NCBI GenBank assembly: GCA_965178295.1
Contig: CBCXTT010000003.1
Span: forward strand, 186,001 to 250,000
Reading direction: 5' to 3'
DNA from: CBCXTT01 sp965178295
Lineage (GTDB): Bacteria; Pseudomonadota; Alphaproteobacteria; UBA7879
DNA length: 64,000 nt
A program made the position numbers and the translations under genes. Positions 35,531 to 42,713 of the stretch are shown here, one piece after another. Position 1 is the stretch's first letter; each line of letters starts with the position of its first letter. The notes under the pieces were generated by a model. The model searched no databases, was not told where the DNA came from, and was given only the letters and a program-made list of their open reading frames with translations.

Positions 35531-36306
35531 GTTGTCGCTTTGGCCTCTGCTTGTGCCTGACGTTCACGTGCTTCCGCTTCTAGAAACGCCACTTCTTTGT
35601 GGCCTTCGGCTTCCAAAATATCTGCTTGTGCCTGACGTTCACGTGCTTCCGCTTCTAGAAACGCCGCTTCTTTGTGGCCTTCGGCTTCCACAATAGAAGA
35701 ACGTTTCAATCCCTGCGCCTCCAGTATAAGCGCGCGTTTTTTCCTCTCAGCTTTTATTTGTAGTTCCATAGCGTTAATTAAATCCTGAGGTGGTGTAATA
35801 TCTTTTATTTCAATACGCGTAACTTTGACTCCCCAGGGGTTTGCGGCCTCATCCACAACATTCAGCAATTGTGCATTAATTTTTTCACGGCACGAAAGTA
35901 GATCATCTAAATCCATAGAGCCCATCACGGTACGAATATTCGTCATAGTCAAATTTAAAATAGCCCCTTCTAGGTCTGTAACTTCATAGGCAGATTTTTC
36001 TGCATCAAAAATCTGATAATACACGACCCCATCTGCTCGAACACGAGCATTATCTGCTGTAATAACGTCTTGAGATGGCACATCTAATACTGTCTCCATC
36101 ATGTTGATGCGTGCACCTATTTTGTCTACAAATGGTACGATAATATGAAGCCCGGGGCCTAATGTAAGCGTGTATTTCCCAAAACGCTCAACCGTGTATT
36201 CATAGCCCTGACGCACAGAAATTATAGAGCTAAAAACAAGAAGAATGCTCAACATCAAAAATACAATTGAAAAAAGACTGAGGCTGCTAAACGAAAAATC
36301 TATCAT
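35491..36306 (-). CDS. Slipin/stomatin-like SPFH protein, C-terminally truncated
   Basis: Membrane-anchored SPFH-domain protein that organises membrane microdomains or proteases. 271 residues: a hydrophobic anchor (about 5-30), the SPFH/PHB domain (about 30-190, with VRQGYEYTVERFGKY and NMMETVLDVPSQDVITADN), then a Glu/Ala-rich coiled coil. The coiled coil contains a 25-residue in-frame duplication. The normal slipin tail is missing; the last residues (about 13, VLESRLVKNFFS) are nfeD sequence read in the wrong frame. It may still form membrane assemblies but lacks the usual C-terminus and its NfeD partner. Confidence 0.88.
   Translation of the reverse strand: MIDFSFSSLSLFSIVFLMLSILLVFSSIISVRQGYEYTVERFGKYTLTLGPGLHIIVPFVDKIGARINMMETVLDVPSQDVITADNARVRADGVVYYQIFDAEKSAYEVTDLEGAILNLTMTNIRTVMGSMDLDDLLSCREKINAQLLNVVDEAANPWGVKVTRIEIKDITPPQDLINAMELQIKAERKKRALILEAQGLKRSSIVEAEGHKEAAFLEAEARERQAQADILEAEGHKEVAFLEAEARERQAQAEAKATTVLESRLVKNFFS
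35546..35695 (-). repeat. 75-bp in-frame tandem duplication in the slipin coiled coil
   Basis: Copies 35546-35620 and 35621-35695 differ at two of 75 bases. Each encodes 25 residues of the EAEGHKE(A/V)AFLEAEARERQAQA type. The near identity indicates a recent event. Confidence 0.95.
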
Positions 36307-36353
36307 TTCCCTTGACTCCTAGTATTTGCATATGTTGATCAGGCTACACAAAA

Positions 36354-36379
36354 GTGATAATGAGAATGCATATTATCAC
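36354..36379. promoter_or_regulatory. Palindrome upstream of slipin, weakly Fur-box-like
   Basis: GTGATAAT and ATTATCAC form perfect 8-bp arms around a 10-bp centre. The left half contains GATAATGAGAAT, close to two of the three hexamers of a Fur box; the third does not fit. It lies about 48 bp before the slipin ATG. It may be an operator or chance in AT-rich DNA. Confidence 0.35.
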
Positions 36380-36605
36380 ATAGAAAGGTCCCCACTTCAA
36401 GGATATTTGTCATATCTACGCCTACTTCACTGTTGAACCCCACTCATTAAGATTACTCTTCCGGTGCAACCGGCTCTGACATTTGAGACCAAGAAAATGG
36501 TTTGTTGTATGGCATTGTAATAAGTGATTCGGCACACATTTTCTTCATGACAATAATCTCACGATAAGGATCGCTGGTCACGAGCGATGGACTATGCTAC
36601 AGTGA

Positions 36606-36893
36606 AATGCGATACAAACTATTTTACATATAAAAATTTTGCATATGGATTCTGCTCACAATTTTTACACTGATGCTTTAGGTTGCTCGCTCCCTGATAT
36701 CTCTTTCTCTGTTTCAGGCCACGAGGTCATACAACGCACACTGTATTGCGGCACGTCTTACTATTACAAAGAAAGCCTACCACTCGCTGACAATACTCAA
36801 AATGAAGTAGACACAAAACCTATCTTGTGTTTCTGCCCACGTCAGCGCTGTGGGATATTTGTTTCACGTACAGAATATCATATATACTCATGA
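36606..36893 (+). pseudogene. Remnant of methylmalonyl-CoA epimerase (VOC family)
   Basis: The open frame reads ILHIKILHMDSAHNFYTDALG, matching the N-terminal helix of Mce (typically LNHVAIAVPDLEAA...LYRDTLGA), and ends KPILCFCPRQRCGIFV, matching the C-terminal KPVLFLHPKDFCGTLVE block. The roughly 45-50 residues between, including the middle His metal ligand, are missing, and the start codon region is out of frame (no in-frame ATG before 36645). Mce sits directly upstream of DUF1467 in many alphaproteobacteria, and the stop here still overlaps the DUF1467 ATG (ATGA, 36890-36893). The call rests on my memory of the family, not a search. Confidence 0.62.
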
Positions 36894-37126
36894 ATCTCAT
36901 AACCAGTATTGTGGTCTATGTAATGGTTTGGTGGATTGTATTTTTTATGGCACTTCCAATTAACATTAGGGTAGAAAAGGCTCAAAAAGGGCATGCTTCT
37001 AGCGCTCCAATCAACCCTGCTCTGAGGAAAAAAATCCTATACAGCTCTCTTGTATCTCTTGTATTGTGGGGCGTGATTTGTTGGGCTCTAGAATCAAAAA
37101 TTATTCCTCTGGACATGGATTCATAA
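36890..37126 (+). CDS. DUF1467 family small membrane protein
   Basis: A 78-residue protein with two membrane segments: an N-terminal one (about 3-22, with VYVMVWWIVFFMALPI) and a C-terminal one (about 52-70). The polar loop ASSAPINPALRKKIL is typical of DUF1467. The start at 36890 is chosen from the family N-terminus; the open frame to 36827 lies in the mce remnant. Function unknown. The 3' end overlaps the convergent rng gene by 6 bp. Confidence 0.82.
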   Translation: MNLITSIVVYVMVWWIVFFMALPINIRVEKAQKGHASSAPINPALRKKILYSSLVSLVLWGVICWALESKIIPLDMDS

Positions 37127-38029
37127 CCCCCCACACGAAACGGCATGCATTGTATAGCCAGGCAAGTGATCACTTTTTTGACTGCGCGTTATTTCTAGCA
37201 ATCCTAGACGTGTCACGCCATGTACTGTGACAGCCCGGTCTTGACGACACGCCTCCAACATTTGATTGTGTAATTTTTGCTTCACCGCATCTCGATAATC
37301 ACCAATAAAATCAATTAGGATAATACCGCATGTGTGGCGCCACCGAATTTGCAATGCAATTTCTTTCACGGCAACTGCATTGATGTGCTGCGGTTTTACG
37401 CGCGTCGCGCTATTTAAACTACTGCTATTTACATCTATCACAATTAAGGCTTCGGTTTTATCAAACACAAGCTCTCCACCATTTTCAAGTGGCACAATGC
37501 GTGTTGTGGTGCTCAACCATGTATCTTCTACATTATAGTCACAAAATAGGTCTGTATTTGGTATGAATGTTATGTTACGAGGAGGAATGCCAAACATTCG
37601 CAGACGCAACACTAAAGTTGGGGTATTGACAATAATATCTGTCTCTTCGCCAATAAAGGACTGCAATCCATCCATTGAAGTAAGACGATGGGGGGCATGG
37701 ATGTGAGTTGATCCTGCATCTAACAATTTACCGCGCGGCCCTTTTCTTGCTCCAGCTGAAAATGTAGCATCTCGTGTTATCTCTACAATGCAGCTCATGC
37801 CTTCTACAATAAGTGCTTTTGAACTCATCTTTATTAACACATGTGACTTGATGCCAATATCAACAAAGAAAGCTTGGAGATTCTTATCCACACGCCGCAC
37901 AATCCCTTGATATATATTTCCTAGAATCGATGCGGGTACAGAAAGTCCCTCTGTGTAAAATGCATCAACTTTTCCATCTAAGAGACGGGCAGAACGAAGC
38001 AACCGATCTTTTTCTGTTACAATAATCAT
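37121..38029 (-). CDS. rng: Ribonuclease G/E family protein, short form
   Basis: Single-strand-specific endoribonuclease for rRNA and mRNA processing. 302 residues, versus roughly 350-490 in the family. An S1 domain is recognisable (LGNIYQGIVRRVDKNLQAFFVDIG, 36-59), and the DNase I-like catalytic site is complete: Asp199 and Asn201 in VIDVNSS and Asp240 in IILIDF. The protein stops soon after the VHGVTRLGLLEITR block, without the CPxCxG zinc link that follows in full-length enzymes, so it may not tetramerise in the usual way. It is downstream of the tRNA genes and convergent with DUF1467. Confidence 0.9.
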   Translation of the reverse strand: MIIVTEKDRLLRSARLLDGKVDAFYTEGLSVPASILGNIYQGIVRRVDKNLQAFFVDIGIKSHVLIKMSSKALIVEGMSCIVEITRDATFSAGARKGPRGKLLDAGSTHIHAPHRLTSMDGLQSFIGEETDIIVNTPTLVLRLRMFGIPPRNITFIPNTDLFCDYNVEDTWLSTTTRIVPLENGGELVFDKTEALIVIDVNSSSLNSATRVKPQHINAVAVKEIALQIRWRHTCGIILIDFIGDYRDAVKQKLHNQMLEACRQDRAVTVHGVTRLGLLEITRSQKSDHLPGYTMHAVSCGGL

Positions 38030-38083
38030 TGTACGATAGAGAAGATACCTATATACGCCATACTACATAGAAATTTTTCGTGG

Positions 38084-38160
38084 TGGCGGGAGTGACGAGA
38101 CTCGAACTCGCGACCTCTGGCGTGACAGGCCAGCGCTCTAACCAACTGAGCTACACCCCC
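38084..38160 (-). tRNA. tRNA-Asp (GTC)
   Basis: A 77-nt cloverleaf on the minus strand. The 7-bp acceptor pairs GGGGGTG with CACTCCC (one G-T), discriminator G, CCA encoded. D arm GCTCAGTTGGTTAGAGC, anticodon loop CTGTCAC with anticodon GTC, T loop TTCGAGT. It follows tRNA-Val by 42 bp and is probably co-transcribed with it. Confidence 0.97.
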
Positions 38161-38202
38161 CCCCTCGAAAATACCTCCTCCCCAATGAAGTATTCATCAA
38201 TA

Positions 38203-38277
38203 TGGTGGGCGATGACAGATTTGAACTGCCGACACTCTCGGTGTAAACGAGACGCTCTACCGCTGAGCTAATCGCCC
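38203..38277 (-). tRNA. tRNA-Val (TAC)
   Basis: A 75-nt cloverleaf on the minus strand: acceptor GGGCGAT with ATCGCCC, D arm GCTCAGCGGTAGAGC, anticodon loop TTTACAC with anticodon TAC, T loop TTCAAAT, discriminator A and encoded CCA. A good promoter lies 12 bp upstream. Confidence 0.97.
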
Positions 38278-38289
38278 ATCCATGTAAAT

Positions 38290-38318
38290 CCTATAGCAAG
38301 GTTTCTCACCTAACGCAA
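38290..38318 (-). promoter_or_regulatory. Putative promoter of the tRNA-Val/tRNA-Asp unit
   Basis: Minus-strand TTGCGT (38313-38318), 17-bp spacer, TATAGG (38290-38295), 12 bp before the tRNA-Val 5' end. Spacing and position fit a sigma-70-type tRNA promoter. Confidence 0.55.
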
Positions 38319-38336
38319 GGACTTAAAGGTATTTAA

Positions 38337-38609
38337 TTAAGCAACACTTTCTTTTAGCGCTTTTCCTGGTTTAAATTTAGGCAATTTAACTGCTGAAATT
38401 TTAATTTTCTCACCTGTACGGGGGTTGCGACCTTCTGTTTCACGACGATGCACAATGCAAAAGGTTCCAAATCCAACAAGACGCACCTCATCGCCTTTAC
38501 GCAAAGATGTTGTAATAGAATCAATCACAGCATCCACTGCCTTAGATGCATTTGATTTTGTTAGACCGGTCGTCTCTGCAATTGCTGCAATAAGTTCATT
38601 TTTATTCAT
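38337..38609 (-). CDS. hup: DNA-binding protein HU
   Basis: Nucleoid-associated histone-like protein of 90 residues. The family pattern is complete: MNKNELIAAIAETTGL, then GFGTF (47-51), and the DNA-wrapping arm with GRNPRTGEKIKI (60-71) carrying the intercalating Pro. GGGTAGGA precedes the ATG and a good promoter lies 52-81 bp upstream. In many relatives hup follows lon; here it sits next to tRNA genes. Confidence 0.97.
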   Translation of the reverse strand: MNKNELIAAIAETTGLTKSNASKAVDAVIDSITTSLRKGDEVRLVGFGTFCIVHRRETEGRNPRTGEKIKISAVKLPKFKPGKALKESVA

Positions 38610-38660
38610 CAGTTCCTACCCTTTCTTTTTAGATTAGTCGTGCCTTACTTAATACCACTG

Positions 38661-38690
38661 ATCATAAGATGCGACTTACAAACAAGTCAA
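38661..38690 (-). promoter_or_regulatory. Putative promoter of hup
   Basis: Minus-strand TTGACT (38685-38690), 18-bp spacer, TATGAT (38661-38666). The -10 lies about 52 bp before the hup ATG. Both hexamers are close to the sigma-70 consensus. Confidence 0.6.
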
Positions 38691-38904
38691 TGCTTGCAAT
38701 GGGCATTTTTTGCTGCACCCCTTATTCAGCCTATGTTATAGAAATGAGACGAGTAATCAATAATCATTCAAGATGAACGGTACAGCAGATCCTAGGTCTC
38801 ACAAAAAATATCGAGATAATTCGCCTGTATTCATTTTACTTTTAATGCAGAGCGCAGAATGAAAAAACGAGGTTCTTAAGCTGTCTTCAGTCTCTTATCA
38901 AAGA

Positions 38905-40224
38905 TTAGTTCCAATGCGAAAACGGAAGTGTCTGGGGTGCAGGCTGTGCATCATGTTTGCGCTCTAACATATTGTACAACCCTTCTGCCCGATGACGCTT
39001 ATAGTCAACATTTGACCCATGACGCTGTTGTTTACGCTCTTCATCCTCTAAGTGTTGAGTGGATTGCATGTTGTACGGCTTCCACAGTGCGCTAGACTGA
39101 TATTTTTTTGGATCAAAAGATGATACATCAGCATTCCTTTGCATAGGTGGAGCCACTTTATTTTTAGGAGACGACAATTGAGGGGAATCAAGTCCCCACG
39201 ACGCACCATTTTCATTCACAGACTTCTCGGGCTGATGGTTTTTTTTGTGCTGAGATTTGAGATCTTGGGATAACAGATGGCGCTCAATTTGCAAATGATC
39301 CATCTTTGTACCTAATTGCACCATTTCATGTCCCGAATTTGCCACCTGCACTTTGTGCGCAAGGGCTTCAATTTGACGATCTAAATATGAAATATGCGTT
39401 TTAAGGCTCCCCAAAAAATGGTCCAGCGGAGTGGGGATAGGACGATCTTTTCGACTGGGATCTGTCAAAATTTTTGGGCGCTCAGGAGTTGCTCCCATGT
39501 GGCGCAATTTTTGTTTTAATTTCTTTTCTTCATTTTCTAATTTTGCAATTTTTAGACCTATATCTTTAATACCGGCGCCACTAGTAGACTGGGCACTGGA
39601 TTCCTTGAGGGAAAAGATTTGGTCGTATACTGTCTGTAATTGCTCTTGTACAAGCGCCACATAGTCACTGTCTGCATTCTGTTGTAATTTATTCTCCATA
39701 TGACTTTCTTCTGAGTCTGCAGATTCGGTCCAGTATTTTGCGGGATGCAGACGAAAGACTTCCATTTTCCCTTCAAGTAACACTTTTTTCTGTAACAAGG
39801 AATGCATTTTCTTATTGAGGAGCATTTGATTGGAGTTAGGTTGGTCGAACTCTTGACTAAGCAGCGCCATTTCCCTGTTTATTTTTGCAATCTGCCGTGC
39901 ATAATATTGCGCTTGATCCTGAAAACGATCTGGTTTTTGCATATCTCGAATATGATCATTATCCAAACGATCATTCCAGGGCGCATTTTCTCGTTCCTCA
40001 GCATCAAGAGAAATCCCTAAGGCGTCCATCTTTTTTTCAGTATCTTCGAGCTGCTTCTCGTAATACAATACTTGATTTACGCCTTCTTGACCGGGAAGGT
40101 GCTCTGCTTCATTTAGTTTTTCTCGGAGATTTTCAAGTTGAATTCTTAACTGCCGCACTTCATCGTGGGATACGGCATTAGCGCACCAGGCTATTGTCAA
40201 AATTAAAAGACAGAAAACACGCAT
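38905..40224 (-). CDS. Secreted coiled-coil protein of unknown function
   Basis: A 439-residue protein with a clear Sec signal peptide (1-18, ending NAVS after a WCANA stretch), then long charged heptad-like helices in several blocks (about 20-60, 95-160, 190-245 and 280-320) and a Pro/Ser/Asn-rich, basic C-terminus. Repeated KMDxL/KMxxLxQK-type segments (for example ALGISLDAEE, EMALLSQEFD, MDHLQIERHLLSQD) suggest helical hairpins of one kind. No enzyme motif or membrane segment. I do not recognise the family. An envelope or secreted structural role is possible. About 295 bp separate it from hup; that stretch has only the hup promoter. Confidence 0.72.
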   Translation of the reverse strand: MRVFCLLILTIAWCANAVSHDEVRQLRIQLENLREKLNEAEHLPGQEGVNQVLYYEKQLEDTEKKMDALGISLDAEERENAPWNDRLDNDHIRDMQKPDRFQDQAQYYARQIAKINREMALLSQEFDQPNSNQMLLNKKMHSLLQKKVLLEGKMEVFRLHPAKYWTESADSEESHMENKLQQNADSDYVALVQEQLQTVYDQIFSLKESSAQSTSGAGIKDIGLKIAKLENEEKKLKQKLRHMGATPERPKILTDPSRKDRPIPTPLDHFLGSLKTHISYLDRQIEALAHKVQVANSGHEMVQLGTKMDHLQIERHLLSQDLKSQHKKNHQPEKSVNENGASWGLDSPQLSSPKNKVAPPMQRNADVSSFDPKKYQSSALWKPYNMQSTQHLEDEERKQQRHGSNVDYKRHRAEGLYNMLERKHDAQPAPQTLPFSHWN

Positions 40225-40609
40225 GGACGCAAACGCTCAAGAGCCCCCTAAATTTAATACATTATATTGATCAGTAACATGTTTTTTAAAAAAATTCACC
40301 CGCAAATAAATTTTCAGGACGAAGCTTACAGCGAGTGTAAGCAATACAGTATATACTGTCTGCATGAGAATTTTAGAAAAAGATAGGCTATCTCCTTTCC
40401 TGTAAGTAAACCATATATAACACATTCGCTGTGTAAAAGAAGGCTACGATAAGATGCTGCATAATGTTAGCCTTAGGTCTCTCTTCTGGGTCGACCAATC
40501 CTTCGATCATTATATCGATATCCACAAGATATCTTGCTCACTCATTGAGAGAGCGCTATCTATTCTCACATAATTTTTCGTCATCTTACCATATCTTGTC
40601 AATAAAGTA

Positions 40610-40638
40610 TTGCCGTTTAGAGGCATTCTCTTTATAAG
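40610..40638 (+). promoter_or_regulatory. Putative promoter of aspS
   Basis: TTGCCG (40610-40615), 17-bp spacer, TATAAG (40633-40638), 41 bp before the aspS ATG, which has GAGGAGAT as ribosome binding site. Confidence 0.45.
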
Positions 40639-40679
40639 AAAAGTAGACTTTTATTTTTGACTATGCCTGAGGAGATATC

Positions 40680-42479
40680 ATGCCTATGCATCCCTATCGC
40701 ACACACACTTGTGGTGAACTAACTTTATCGCAAGTGGGGAAAATTATTCGCCTCTCTGGGTGGGTGCACCGCAAACGCAATCATGGCACTCTTCTATTTA
40801 TTGATCTTCGGGACAGCTATGGTATAACACAGTGTGTAATTGATGCAGGCAATAATACTCTCTTCCAAATTGCAGAAAACACTCGTCTAGAAAGTGTTGT
40901 GACAGTCACCGGTCAGATTGTTGCGCGCTCAGAAGAGACGGTTAATACCAAGTTGCTGACTGGTGATATTGAGGTCCAAATCACAGGATTTCACGTTGAA
41001 TCTACTTGTGCAGTACTGCCTTTTTCTGTCAACAATGATGCTGATTTTCCAGAAGACACTCGTCTTACCTACCGCTTTCTCGATCTGAGACGTGAAAAAT
41101 TGCACAATAATATTGTGCTCAGGAGCCAGATTATTTCTAGCATACGCCGCCGAATGATAGAGAAAAATTTCATAGAGTTTCAAACGCCTATTTTAACGGC
41201 TAGCGCACCAGAGGGCGCGCGCGATTTTTTGGTACCAAGCCGACTGCATCCAGGGAAATTTTATGCCCTACCTCAGGCCCCTCAACAGTTTAAACAACTT
41301 CTTATGGTTGCAGGGTTTGATCGATATTTTCAAATAGCTCCATGCTTTAGAGACGAAGATGCTCGAGCAGATCGCTCCCCTGGAGAATTTTATCAACTCG
41401 ATTTTGAAATAGCATATGCAACACAAGAGGATGTTTTTTCAGCAATCGAGCCCGTCCTCCATGGTGTCTTTGAAGAATTTTCATCTGGACGCACCGTATC
41501 TCCCTACCCCTTTAAAAAAATTCCATATGAGTATGCTATGTTAAAATATGGATCAGATAAGCCCGACCTTAGAATTCCAATAGAAATTTCAGATACTTCG
41601 ATTGTTTTTCTCGGTTCAGGATTTAGCGTTTTTTCACAATCTGTAGAAGACGGTGCATGTGTGCGTGCGATTCCAGCACCGAGCGCTGCCTCTCAGCCAC
41701 GTCGATTTTTTGATCAAATGAATGATTGGGCGCAATCGGAGGGCGCTTCTGGGCTCGGCTACATCATTTTTTCTCCAGACGGAAGCGCGAAAGGTCCAAT
41801 AGCAAAACACCTCTCGGAAGACCGTCTCGCCAGTCTGCGTGAAATTTCAGGCATTTCAGATGGCGATGCCGTATTTTTTGCCTGTGGAACACCGACAGAA
41901 GCTTCAGCACTCGCTGGCCGTGTGCGTCTCAAACTGGGGAAGGACCTAAAGCTTATTGATGAAAATCATTATGCTTTTTGTTGGGTTGTTGATTTTCCTA
42001 TGTTTGAAGAAAATTCGCAAACAGGAGAAATTGAATTTGCTCACAATCCCTTTTCTATGCCCCAAGGTGGTATGAGCGCCCTAGAAGAACAAGATCCCTT
42101 AGAGATTAAAGCATATCAATACGATATTGTCTGCAACGGTATTGAACTTTCAAGTGGGGCGATTAGGAATCACTTGCCAGAAGTAATGTACAAAGCTTTT
42201 GAAATTGCAGGATACAATAGAGCGCAAGTTGCAGAAGAGTTTTCTGGCATGCTGAATGCTCTCACATATGGCGCCCCTCCTCATGGAGGATGCGCTCCTG
42301 GTATCGATCGCATCGTTATGATGCTTGCGGGTGAAAAAAATCTGCGTGAAGTGATTGCCTTCCCCATGAATCAACGTGCTGAAGATTTAATGATGAAAGC
42401 TCCATCTAAGGTGACATCAGAACAACTGCAAGAGCTGCATATACACATCCAGCAACCACCCGCTGAGGAAAAAATATAA
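40680..42479 (+). CDS. aspS: Aspartyl-tRNA synthetase
   Basis: Class II synthetase charging tRNA-Asp. 599 residues, bacterial type: N-terminal OB anticodon-binding domain (about 1-110), motif 2 FRDEDARADRSPGEFYQLD (about 222-240), GAD insertion domain, and the C-terminal motif 3 region with PPHGGCAPGIDRIVM (about 535-549). With GatCAB encoded 15 kb away, the enzyme may be non-discriminating (also charging tRNA-Asn), as in many alphaproteobacteria, but this cannot be proven here. It is monocistronic; a matching tRNA-Asp lies 2.5 kb upstream on the other strand. Confidence 0.97.
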   Translation: MPMHPYRTHTCGELTLSQVGKIIRLSGWVHRKRNHGTLLFIDLRDSYGITQCVIDAGNNTLFQIAENTRLESVVTVTGQIVARSEETVNTKLLTGDIEVQITGFHVESTCAVLPFSVNNDADFPEDTRLTYRFLDLRREKLHNNIVLRSQIISSIRRRMIEKNFIEFQTPILTASAPEGARDFLVPSRLHPGKFYALPQAPQQFKQLLMVAGFDRYFQIAPCFRDEDARADRSPGEFYQLDFEIAYATQEDVFSAIEPVLHGVFEEFSSGRTVSPYPFKKIPYEYAMLKYGSDKPDLRIPIEISDTSIVFLGSGFSVFSQSVEDGACVRAIPAPSAASQPRRFFDQMNDWAQSEGASGLGYIIFSPDGSAKGPIAKHLSEDRLASLREISGISDGDAVFFACGTPTEASALAGRVRLKLGKDLKLIDENHYAFCWVVDFPMFEENSQTGEIEFAHNPFSMPQGGMSALEEQDPLEIKAYQYDIVCNGIELSSGAIRNHLPEVMYKAFEIAGYNRAQVAEEFSGMLNALTYGAPPHGGCAPGIDRIVMMLAGEKNLREVIAFPMNQRAEDLMMKAPSKVTSEQLQELHIHIQQPPAEEKI

Positions 42480-42713
42480 ATCCTATGTGCCGAATATTAT
42501 AAGGATCTTATGCTCAAAAGGCCGATCATGTGAGCGCTGCCCTTGACAGATGCGAGCGCAGCGAAGAACGCTCCCCCGAGAAAGCCATCATCCATATGGT
42601 TTGGACGTGCGATTGTAAAGAATGATGCTGAGGCAGGAGAGACGAGAAAAACTTCTTTTGCGCACGAGGATATTTTCCTAACACGTCTAACGAAGCGATA
42701 AATTATACGATAT

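Noticed and set aside
40237..40425. 62-codon minus-strand ORF (MCYIWFTYRKGDSL..) 12 bp before the coiled-coil gene
   Set aside because: It contains one hydrophobic stretch, but neither ATG has a Shine-Dalgarno sequence and I recognise no family. A real small membrane protein is possible but unsupported.
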